Below are positions 56,619-64,000 of a DNA stretch of 64,000 nucleotides, piece by piece. The stretch lies in the NCBI GenBank assembly GCA_009760855.2, contig WPIO01000012.1, forward strand, positions 1,859,001 through 1,923,000, read 5' to 3'. The notes below the pieces were generated by a model. That model saw only the letters and a program-made list of their open reading frames with translations, did no database searches and was not told the origin of the DNA. The position numbers and the translations under genes were made by a program. The DNA is from Cristatella mucedo. Taxonomy: Eukaryota; Bryozoa; Phylactolaemata; Cristatellidae. Position 1 is the first letter of the stretch; every line of letters begins with the position of its first letter.

Positions 56619-58373
56619 TTAAATATCTAATGGATTGTAAAGAGACCTTCCTTTACAACAAACAAAAGGAGTCCCATTTCCACTAGATGTTAATTCCAAA
56701 GTGTTCTCACAGATAGTGATATAATGAATCACAATCGTCGGTGCAGCAGCAGCCGTAATTTCAGGTTGTGCTGGTATATTTCCAGCAGCAGCAATAGCGG
56801 CACTAACACCAGGTATTGTAGAATTGAAGTCAATAGTTACATCAAGTTTTGTTGTTGATCTAAGAGGTTCATCATTATATTGTAGATCAATAACATGAAT
56901 AGGATAAAGAGTTAACCATTCGGGAAAGGTAACACCAACAGGTACATTTAGTTCATTTGATCCAAGGAACTGTTTCCTAAATGTAATAAAATCAAGATAA
57001 GGAGTTGACCATTTGGCGTCTTTTGGATAGCCATTCCTTAGAACCGATGGATATTGTTTTGTGCCATTAGTAACTATTGAGACACCTTTAATATCACAAT
57101 GATCGAAAGTACAAGGGTTTCCAGTGTAGCTATTAAATTTATTTAAGTTTTGAGCTGCGACAATTAATAATAATATTGCACTTGATAAAGCGCCCTCAGA
57201 GAACTTAATCTCTTTCTAGGCGCTTTACATTTGCTGCAAAGTGATACGCAATAGAATAGTAAGTAAAATCATGCTTGAAAAACAAACAAAATGAATAACA
57301 TGGTTAGGGGTTACAATTGACCATCTAACTTTATCAAATTCATTGTGCATAGATAGTGTCTTTGTAAATTTAAGATTTGAATTGTAACTTGATATAGTAA
57401 CGTTTTCATACCGTCTAACTCTATAATTCAGTCTAAGTTTCTTTGACTTTTTACTTGTAATTTCAGCAAGCGATTTTATAATGCTTATTTCAGGAGTTAC
57501 ACATGGAACAATTAATCTCATTTTTGACATGCTCATTTTAAATGCATTCCAAGCACCATTTCCAGCAGCGTTAGCTGTTGTTCTAGCTTGAATTACATTA
57601 ACATTATTATCCACAGCAGCACCACTTACTCCTGTCATAATAGCATTAAAATCATTCCCATTAACCCTACTTAGTTCAAGAGTAAATTGAGTATTGTAAA
57701 TAATCTTATTCATATCCGCAAAAAATCCAGAGATTCTCGACAATGGGAGTGAAATACTGAATGTACCTACATTATCGGCAAGAACACTAAATAAACCTCT
57801 TCGATAAACAAATCCAATGTTTGAATTACTAGCTGTGGATGCATGAGGACTTGGATATGGAAATGGTCTAGAATTTGTTGTAGCAGCATTAGAAACGGTA
57901 TACGTATCATCAAATGAGCTTGCTTCATCTTTTTTCCACCCAGTCGCACCACCTTCAGTTCTACTATACTCACTTGGATAACATAGAAGCCCCATAATTG
58001 TTGAAACAGTTCCTATATTTTGTGACACACTTTCAACGTCTTCAGCACCAAGCCTAACTTTCATTGAATTAAACATCCAAGCTCCAGCGTTGCTAACCAA
58101 TCCTGCTGCAAGGTTACGATTGGGTGGTAGATAATCACCAGCAGGGGTTGATTGAACTAGAAACTGTCCTTCTAGTAAAGGGTAGCGATCTGAAAAAACT
58201 TAACATGTTTGTTGTTCTGCTGAAATATTGAATGTGACTATTTTATCAGGAATTGTATCAGTTTCCTTTCCATTAGTTTGGTAAAATTCTTTAAACTGAT
58301 AATCATTGATTCTAAAATTAGGAAAATCAGGATCTTCAAGTTCAAGTATAGTGCTTGCATCTGCGCTCGTCAT
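56619..58373 (-). pseudogene. candidate double-jelly-roll major capsid protein, stop codon and LINE insertion
   Basis: Without the inserted LINE the gene would be about 1.6 kb (about 530 codons), right for a Polinton/PLV major capsid protein. Landmarks are SISLPLSRISGFFADMNKII, then YNTQFTLELSR, near the middle and LYPIHVIDLQYNDEPL near the end. The pattern 'I.L..I.GFF.D..K.IY....TL.L.R' is typical of these capsids. Breaks are an in-frame TAA at 58200-58202 and a 147-bp LINE-A piece at 57166-57312 between ACAATT duplications. The flanks on both sides are in the same frame once one duplication is discounted. It starts at the ATG at 58371-58373 behind TATATAGAGAAAGA. Confidence 0.68.
57160..57318 (-). 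mobile_element. LINE-A 3' end inserted in the capsid gene, with 6-bp target duplication
   Basis: 57166-57312 (AATAATAATATTGCACTTGA through GGTTAGGGGTT) is a 5'-truncated LINE-A end like the one at 42500. ACAATT at 57160-57165 and again at 57313-57318 is the target-site duplication. Confidence 0.88.
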
Positions 58374-58387
58374 TCTTTCTCTATATA
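58374..58387 (-). promoter_or_regulatory. ATATAG box before the capsid gene
   Basis: The minus strand reads TATATAGAGAAAGA directly before the ATG. Confidence 0.5.
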
Positions 58388-58392
58388 AAAAA

Positions 58393-58986
58393 CTAATTTT
58401 TTAGTTTTTGAGAATATAATCCACGTCCAATTTTCTCTCTCACACTTCCACCATAGCCATCAGGTCTTGTTCTCTCTCCAGTAGGTATAATTGATTATAT
58501 TGCTTTCTCAGCTTCTTTATATGTTTTTGGATCATTTTCTTTAAGAGTTTCTTAATCGTCTTCTACTTCTCCTATTTTTACTTTTTTACCTTTTTTGATT
58601 TTTGGTTTAAGTTTCTCAAGGATTGCACGTTTAATCTCTAGATCCATTTCTTTCATCTTTCTATCGTAATCTTCTTCTTTGTTTCGTTTCTCAATTTCAT
58701 ATTCTAATTCTTTCCTTCTCCTTTCTTCTTCAAGTTTATCATCCATCTCTCTTCGTTTATTAGCGTATTCTTGATCTATCTTTTCTTTTTTAGTTTGTAA
58801 TTCAGTAATCTTCCTTGGTTGATGCATTTCAATTCCTTTATTAGCAATGTTCATACTTAAGCCAGTTAATCCAGTTAAAACAGTTGTTACTTTCCCAACA
58901 CCATCAAGTACTTTATCTAAAACTCCAGATCCATAATACTTTCCTCCTCTAATGTTTTTGTGATCAATCCTTACATAGCTAGCCAT
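58393..58986 (-). pseudogene. glycine-rich and coiled-coil viral protein, function unknown
   Basis: The frame from 58986 to 58552 starts MASYVRIDHKNIRGGKYYGS, has a small hydrophobic segment (VGKVTTVLTGLTGLSMNIA), then a long charged helix rich in Lys/Glu/Arg (KKEKIDQEYANKRREMDDK and onward) typical of a coiled coil. The same frame continues past the TAA at 58552 (ETLKENDPKTYKEAEKAI) through a second TAA to GRTRPDGYGGSV-like residues (58480-58393), ending TAG. Either the tail is a decayed extension or a separate small gene. Placement just before the capsid gene suggests a virion part; not proven. Confidence 0.5.
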
Positions 58987-58997
58987 CTCTCTCTATA
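58987..58997 (-). promoter_or_regulatory. ATATAG box before the coiled-coil gene
   Basis: The minus strand reads AATATAGAGAGAG directly before the ATG. Confidence 0.5.
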
Positions 58998-59857
58998 TTA
59001 TTTTGAAATTTCTATTGTAGCTACAACATCTTTAATCGTGTTGAGTCTATTTTCATTTTTATCTGCTAATGTAATTCTATAAGTACAAAATGATTCTATG
59101 TCACCCCTTGTAGGTAAGTACATTACATCTGGAATGTGTAAATCAACTTTTTCACCTGGTGTAATATCTTTTACATCAATAATATATGAAGATCCTGATT
59201 GTTCTAAAACCCTTTTTCTTTTCTCTATATAATTAAGTTCTGGATTAACTATATCACAATCAACACCAATCCATTCAATGTCATTGTTGTTAAAGGATTT
59301 CATTTTATTCCATGCTATATACGTTCTAGTAAAGTAATGTGACTTTTCGTCTTTTTTATCTTCTTCTCTTCCATCACCATAATCATAATCAGGTGCGTAC
59401 GTTCCTTCTTCCTTTGTATTAAAACCAAGAGTATCTCTAATGTTATGAATAACACCAGATATATCGCCTGCTAGTAAAACAGCATACTCACCTACTACTT
59501 TCATAACTATTTATCACCATCACCAACACTAAAAATAATTCCAGTACTATCTCTTCTTGAGGGGTTGTAAAGCGATGCAGCACCATCTAATCGTCTATTT
59601 AATGCTGCTACAAGTCTAACACTATCATAATAACCAGGAGGAACAGAAATTGAATAGCTATTAGCTGTTCTAGCATTATTTTTAAACCAAAGCATATCGT
59701 TTTCAAGAGCAACCATTTTTACAATGCTTTTATATGTGTAAGTAAATTCTATTCTTCTGAGCCCAACTTTTTCATACCCAGATTTAGGACCAAGCATTAT
59801 TGAGGGATAGTTATTTTTATAATCTATATCGGAAGTTCCTGTTAACTTAATCCTCAT
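58998..59857 (-). pseudogene. putative virion protein, paralogue 3 of 3, frameshifted
   Basis: Two abutting frames (59857-59507 and 59504-58998) form one gene of about 286 codons. Starting LTGTSDIDYKNNYPSIMLGP, it later has GVDCDIVNPELNYIEKRKR, PGEKVDLHIPDVMYLPTRGD and VVATIEIS. Alignment with paralogue 2 shows one missing A in an A run at about 59508 (GATAAATAG here, GATAAAATAG there). It shares order and length with its two neighbours. A beta-rich minor capsid or penton-like role is a guess from context. Confidence 0.6.
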
Positions 59858-60827
59858 TTTCTATATTTGTTTTAATTTTTTCTATACTTTTTTCTATACT
59901 TGCTTCTATACTTGTTTTACCATTTCTAATAACTATTGTAGATACAACATCTGTAATTGTATCCATCCTTTTTCCATTTTGATCTGTTAATGTAATTCAA
60001 TAACCATCCAATTGCCATATATCACCCATTGTAGGTAAGTACATTACATTTGGAATGTGTAAATCAACTTTCTGTCCTGGAGCAATATCATCGGTGTCGA
60101 TGAGATGTAAAGATTTTGATTGTTCTGAAAACCCTTTTCTTTTCTCTATATAATTATGTTGTGGATTAACCAAATCACTTTCAACACTTATCCATTTTAC
60201 ACCACTGTTATCAGGCTGAATCATTTTATTACACGCTTTATAAGTTCCAGCAAAATACATAGCTTTTTCAACTGCTTCATATTGTGTTCCACAAACCATC
60301 TCGCGGTCAAACGTTCCTTGTTCGTTTGAGTTAAAACCTAGTGTATCTCCAATACTAAAAAATTCAGCCTTTTTTGTAATAAAAGAGTTGGCTCCAAGAA
60401 AGACAACGCTATCAACAGCTACTTGCATAACTATTTTATCATCTGTATCAACACTAAATCTTATTCCGTTTCCATTTATCCCATTATACAGAGCTGAAGT
60501 TGCGTCTTTTTTCCTAACTCCTAAAGCTGTGTTTAAAGCAAGAACAATCTTCTTAGTGTCATAAGTCCCTGAAGTTTTAGGAGTACCATCTTTTTCCTTT
60601 CCAGAATCAATTTCAATGTTTGGAACTTCACCAACATCTTTAATAGAAAACTTAAACCAAAGTTTGTCATTTACACCCCTAAAGAAATTTGATATAGCTC
60701 TATTTACATATGTAAATTCTATCCTTCTTAAACCAACTTCATTATATCCAAATTTTTCTCCTAAATTAATTGGAGGAGATAATGTTTTATAGTCTGAAGA
60801 CGAAGTTCCACTTAATCTTTTAGTCAT
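59848..60827 (-). pseudogene. putative virion protein, paralogue 2 of 3, nonsense codon
   Basis: The frame starts TKRLSGTSSSDYKTLSPPIN, with VGLRRIEFTYVNRA, SVESDLVNPQHNYIEKRKG and PGQKVDLHIPNVMYLPTMGD in the same order as paralogue 3. A TGA at 59997-59999 replaces an AGA-type codon present in paralogue 3. The frame continues with ITLTDQNGKRMDTITDVVST and a lysine-rich tail (SIEASIEKSIEKIK) to about 59848. Confidence 0.6.
59858..59866 (-). promoter_or_regulatory. ATATAG box before paralogue 3
   Basis: The minus strand reads AAATATAGAAA directly before the ATG. Confidence 0.5.
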
Positions 60828-60837
60828 TTTCCTTATA

Positions 60838-61697
60838 TTATATTTCTATAATTTCTATAACAACAGCAATTTGTTCACCACCAAAATCTAACAACTTCAA
60901 GTTTTGATCAGTAACTGTAATATTTATATCACTAATAATTTCAGTAGAAAAATTGTGGTATTCAGGAGTATTTGGTTCGTATACCATTGTATCCCATGGG
61001 TAAAAGTCAAATCCAAAACTTCTTAAAGCTTGAGTTTCGAATCTATTTATAAAACTTGTTCCAGGAGAAACTAAATTACAATTAACAAGAACAAGTTTTA
61101 CATCTGCAATACTTACCTGCTCTTCTGAATAAAACTTTTTGTTTGGAGTACAAACAGTGAGTATAATATTTGGATATGACTCTAAAAACTTGCTATCCGT
61201 TGTATAAGCAGGTTTAGTAAACCCAAGCACTTTAGAAATAGAGGATTTACTTGCAATACAACTCCACCCAACAGGCATACTAATCCATGAGTGTGCAGTA
61301 CCAGTATCAACACCAACTATAAACTTATCAGTTGTAGATCCTGTTTGAGTAATATAATTATTAATCCTATCAAAAATACCAGTGTTTAGGTCATCACTAT
61401 CAACCGTATAAGTTCCTGGTTCTATAGTTAAAGTTTGTTCTGAACCACCCGCACTTCTATAAACAAAAATATTATTAGAAGTAGTAATATTTTTATGGAA
61501 TTGATTCCAACAAACTTCTTAAAACAAACTTCTAATTTTTTGTTTCTCAATAAAATAGGAGTACTAATATGTAGACCAAGTGGATTAGAATTTCCAATAA
61601 TATTGAACACATAACCTTCCTTACTTGCTTGACTACTTTTTCTAATAACTTCAACATTCTTAAGTATGTCTTTCGCTACAACTAAAAGATCACTCAT
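60838..61697 (-). pseudogene. putative virion protein, paralogue 1 of 3, frameshifted
   Basis: The region is 860 bp, the same size as the other two. The N-terminal piece (61697-61500) starts MSDLLVVAKDILKNVEVIRK and the C-terminal piece (61278-60838) has VNCNLVSPGTSFINRFETQA and VVIEIIEI. 'C.LV.P...I..' and the final 'DQN...L' strand match paralogues 2 and 3. The middle is reached only by changing frame near 61500. It is the most diverged of the three. Confidence 0.5.
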
Positions 61698-61706
61698 TTT
61701 CTATAT
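61698..61706 (-). promoter_or_regulatory. ATATAG box before paralogue 1
   Basis: The minus strand reads GTATATAGAAA directly before the ATG. Confidence 0.5.
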
Positions 61707-62660
61707 ACTAAATAAAAGATTATTTATTTTTGCAACGTAAGACTTTGGTGCTTTTCTAGATCTAGCTAAATAATCTACAGCAACACTTATTGAATTTACA
61801 ACTCCTTTATTTCCAGCTGCAAGCTCTCTCAACCATAAATCAATCTTACTAAACACTTCTTTATCACTCTTAACAAACACTGGAACAACTTTTAATCCTT
61901 CTCCCACATTAAAATATTGTAGTCCTAATATATAATCAAAAATACTTTTTTCTTTTCTACTCATTCTTTCTTTTTTGTTCAAATCCAAACCAATTTGAAG
62001 AATTCTATCATTAATGTTACTCTCTGTGATTCCTTTTATATATTCTTTCATAGCAGCTTTCATTCCACCAGCAGATTTTGTTTTAGTAAGTTCAATTAAT
62101 TCTTCTCTAATAACAAGTGGGTTTTTTGAAAATGTGATTTCAGGAAGACTATCTTCTATCACAGTTGTAAATTGTGGTTCTGTAGCAGGTTCTGTAGCAG
62201 GTTCTTCAACACTTACAATTGGTAAAGCGGTTTTTTTTTCTTCCTCTTTTCTTTGGTGTACTAGTAACAGTTGTAAATTCAGTCGTGTTAGGATCTGTAA
62301 CACTAGCAGCAGGTTCTATACTAGGTTCTATACTAGGTTCTATAACACTTACAGTTGGTAAAGCAGTTTTTCTTTTTCTCCCTCTTTTCTTTGGTGTACT
62401 GGTATTACTTGCTTTAACTTCTTTTATACTCCCTTTCTTAATCTTTGGAGTACCAGTAGATGGATTAACGTTAAGACTTTCCGCTACCGTTCTTTGAACA
62501 TCATCAAAAATTTCTCTTATTTCTGGATTAGCTGCATGAGTCTTTGCTTGATTTATTCTGTTTATTGCTTTTTTAGGTTCACCAGAAACAATGTCAGGAA
62601 TTGCCTTTTTCAAAACGTTAGAAACATCTTGAGGTGGTTTAGGTTTAGCCTCTATCGCCT
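61701..62660 (-). pseudogene. AT-hook-like repeat protein of the viral element, frameshifted
   Basis: The N-terminal frame (62613-62206) has TPKKRGRKRKTALPTVSVIE, then EPSIEPS repeats and a second TPKKRGRKK. The block repeats in the next frame (ALPIVSVEEPATEPATEP, 62303 onward), which runs to YLARSRKAPKSYVAKINNLL. The frames switch at a 9-base T run at 62231-62239. KRGRK inside a Pro/Thr-rich context resembles an AT-hook DNA-binding motif; the C-terminal helical domain (MKAAMKEYIKGITESNINDR) is not recognised. It may package or organise viral DNA. Confidence 0.5.
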
Positions 62661-62984
62661 TTTTGGATTAGTTTATTAGTCTCCATTTGAATTGCAAGTT
62701 TAGGTCTCATTACTCTAAGTTTATTAAAGTCAACACCAACTGAATCATTTTTTGAATGCTCTAAAGGCGTTCATTTAGTTTATGCTCTACCTGATCTTTA
62801 GCAACAATTTCAGCTTCTATTCTTGCCATCTCTTCACCATTGTTAAGTGCGGTTGCAACATTTAACTTGTCCACTAAATAAGTTTTCTAAATCAAGAGCT
62901 TCTTCAACACTCCCTTCGTATTTTCTATCTTTATTTTGAAAAAACTTTTCTTTAATCATTCCTTTCCTATTAAGTATTGAAAAT
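62661..62984 (-). pseudogene. decayed viral coding remnant
   Basis: Short minus-strand open pieces such as KKFFQNKDRKYEGSVEEALD and LENLFSGQ occur in changing frames between the AT-hook gene and the ATPase. No family recognised. Confidence 0.35.
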
Positions 62985-63639
62985 AGTTATTAGTTGCTTT
63001 CCTTCTTCATCAACAGACCAAAATCTTCATTTTTTTCAGTTTTAGTTAGATCAATAACACAATAACCAAATTCTTCCCTTGTGATAGAATCAACCCAATC
63101 TTTAAATTGCTTTCTATCTATATCACAACATATGAACGTCGTATATATTCTATATCAATATCATTTTGATTAAATATTATTATAAAGTTTACATTGTTTC
63201 TTATAGTTCTTTTAGGAACATTTGTAAATCCTTGAGAAAGATAAAATATATTCATTTTTTTATGCCATCCTCTAGTAAAATAATCTTATATAGCACTTGG
63301 ATCTTCATTTATAACACGGTCTAACACAACAACATTTCTACATTTCTTATATGAATCAACATCTGGCATTTCATCTACACCATTAACCCAAACAAATGCA
63401 GGATTTTCTTTTGTCATACTTATAAATTCACGATACATTGGTTGATCTAAACTTGTTGCAATAATAGTACAAGCATCATACTTTAATTTTAATGAAAATA
63501 TCCAATTCATTATTAATTGCGTCTTACCACACCCACTAGGACCTAAAACTAATGCTCTAATTGGTACTTTAGGTAATGGTTCTTCATTTCTTGTAGCGGT
63601 ATCCTGTCCAAAGTCATAAGGTTTAACTTTCAAAGACAT
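62985..63639 (-). pseudogene. A32/FtsK-like genome-packaging ATPase, interrupted
   Basis: This motor pumps DNA into capsids. The ATG at 63639 begins a frame with Walker A LGPSGCGKTQLIMNW at residues 30-45 and a Walker-B-like strand NVVVLDRVI, where families usually show two acidic residues; here the second is R. An in-frame TAA at 63283-63285 stops it at 118 residues. The same frame continues DYFTRGWHKK...IFYLSQGF, the conserved 'DYFTRGRH....FYLSQ' segment of Polinton and virophage ATPases. A second break lies near 63128. Full size would be about 220 residues, normal for the group. Confidence 0.8.
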
Positions 63640-63665
63640 CTATATTAATTTTTTTATATTTATAT
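63640..63665. promoter_or_regulatory. divergent intergenic region with ATATAG box before the ATPase
   Basis: Only 26 bases separate two divergent start codons. Minus-strand TAATATAG abuts the ATPase ATG; the plus side is TTTATATAT next to the zinc-ribbon ATG. Confidence 0.5.
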
Positions 63666-64000
63666 ATGGAGATTCATTGTAGGAAGTGTAAAAAACCAAC
63701 TGACACAATACATGAGGAGCATGTTGAGGTGGATAGCACAAAAGGAATGAGAGGAATGATAAAAAGGAATTTGTACAATCTGTAGAAAAAAGAAATCAAA
63801 GTTTCTTAGACTAAGAAGTAGAGTTGCTGTTCCAGTTGCTGTTGGTGAAGGATCTTTATCACAAGGAAGAAGGATTGGAAGAAGTGTTGGTGAAGGATCT
63901 TTATCACAAGGAAGAAGGATTGGAAGAAGTGTTGGTGAAGGATCTTTATCACAAGGAAGAAGGATTGGAAGAAGTGTTGGTGAAGGATCTTTATCACAAG
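63666..64000 (+). pseudogene. zinc-ribbon gene with a 15-residue basic repeat tail, frameshifted, runs off the window
   Basis: The plus-strand ATG at 63666 starts MEIHCRKCKKPTDTIHEEHV. The Cys-x2-Cys pair, spacing and Gly-Met-Arg-Gly middle recall short viral zinc-ribbon proteins of the DUF5679 type. The frame stops at 63780. One frame over, ICTICRKKKSKFLRLRSR supplies the second Cys pair, so an extra A in the A run near 63760 is the likely break. From 63841 this frame reads VGEGSLSQGRRIGRS repeated without change to the window end. The Arg/Gly/Ser-rich tail suggests a nucleic-acid-binding core protein. It is divergent from the ATPase gene. Confidence 0.5.
63841..64000 (+). repeat. perfect 45-bp tandem repeat, at least 3.5 units
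   Basis: Identical units start GTTGGTGAAGGATCTTTATC at 63841, 63886, 63931 and 63976. The period is a multiple of three and open in the plus frame of the zinc-ribbon gene. Confidence 0.97.

Larger units (their letters stand above)
53878..64000. mobile_element. integrated, decayed Polinton/adintovirus/Polinton-like virus element (incomplete)
   Basis: From about 53880 the base composition drops to strongly AT-rich and the coding style becomes dense and intron-free. The gene set is rve integrase, fibre-like protein, YqaJ exonuclease, capsid candidate, coiled-coil protein, three paralogous virion-type proteins, AT-hook protein and packaging ATPase on the minus strand, plus two Cys-rich genes on the plus strand. 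Integrase with an A32-like ATPase and a double-jelly-roll capsid defines the Polinton/Maverick, adintovirus and PLV group. No protein-primed polymerase or protease is in view, so the exact group is open. The left edge lies near the integrase end; the right edge and any terminal repeat lie beyond the window. Stops, frameshifts and a host LINE insertion show it is a resident relic. Confidence 0.85.

Noticed and set aside
53889-63639. Alternative genetic code with TAA as sense, suggested by several in-frame TAA codons
   Set aside because: TAA also ends two of the three paralogues at aligned positions, and many breaks are frameshifts or TGA/TAG, so ordinary decay explains the pattern better.
63806-63997. 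Minus-strand open frame with HQHFFQSFFLVIKIL repeats
   Set aside because: It is the antisense of the 45-bp repeat. The plus frame is continuous with the Cys-rich zinc-ribbon reading and gives a sensible basic tail.

Overview
The window looks like nuclear DNA of an invertebrate animal. A widely spaced intron-exon gene, decayed CR1/L2-type LINEs, tRNA-derived SINEs and long dinucleotide microsatellites all point that way. I cannot name the species.

Region 1 (about 2.0-48.8 kb, plus strand) holds one large gene for an ABC transporter of the MRP5 type (ABCC5-like). I placed 28 exons whose splice phases all agree. They spell about 1,390 residues in the order N-terminal motif, TMD1, NBD1, linker, TMD2, NBD2. 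Both nucleotide-binding sites keep Walker A, Q-loop, signature, Walker B and H-loop motifs. Two introns use GC-AG splice sites. The extreme N terminus and the last exon, expected after residues DEGQ, were not found. Introns are packed with repeats: one LINE family with an ATT-type tail (called LINE-A here), a second LINE family (LINE-B), two tRNA-derived SINE families, and long (GA)n, (AC)n, (GT)n and (TA)n tracts.

Region 2 (48.8-53.88 kb) is host-like sequence after the last exon seen. It holds a 58-bp tandem repeat, a possible helix-turn-helix fragment, and LINE remnants including an APE-type endonuclease piece.

Region 3 (53.88 kb to the window end) changes abruptly to AT-rich, densely coding DNA with virus genes. 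This is an integrated, decayed double-stranded DNA virus or transposon of the Polinton/adintovirus/Polinton-like-virus group. Mostly on the minus strand it carries an rve integrase, a fibre-like protein, a YqaJ-type exonuclease, a double-jelly-roll-type major capsid candidate, a coiled-coil protein, three tandem paralogues of a putative virion protein, an AT-hook protein and an A32/FtsK-like packaging ATPase. Two cysteine-rich genes lie on the plus strand, one ending in perfect 45-bp repeats. Most genes carry stops or frameshifts, and a host LINE-A fragment with a 6-bp target duplication sits inside the capsid gene, so the element is an old resident of this genome. No DNA polymerase gene is in view; the element continues past the window. 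A short ATATAG box lies directly before most viral start codons and may be a shared promoter.
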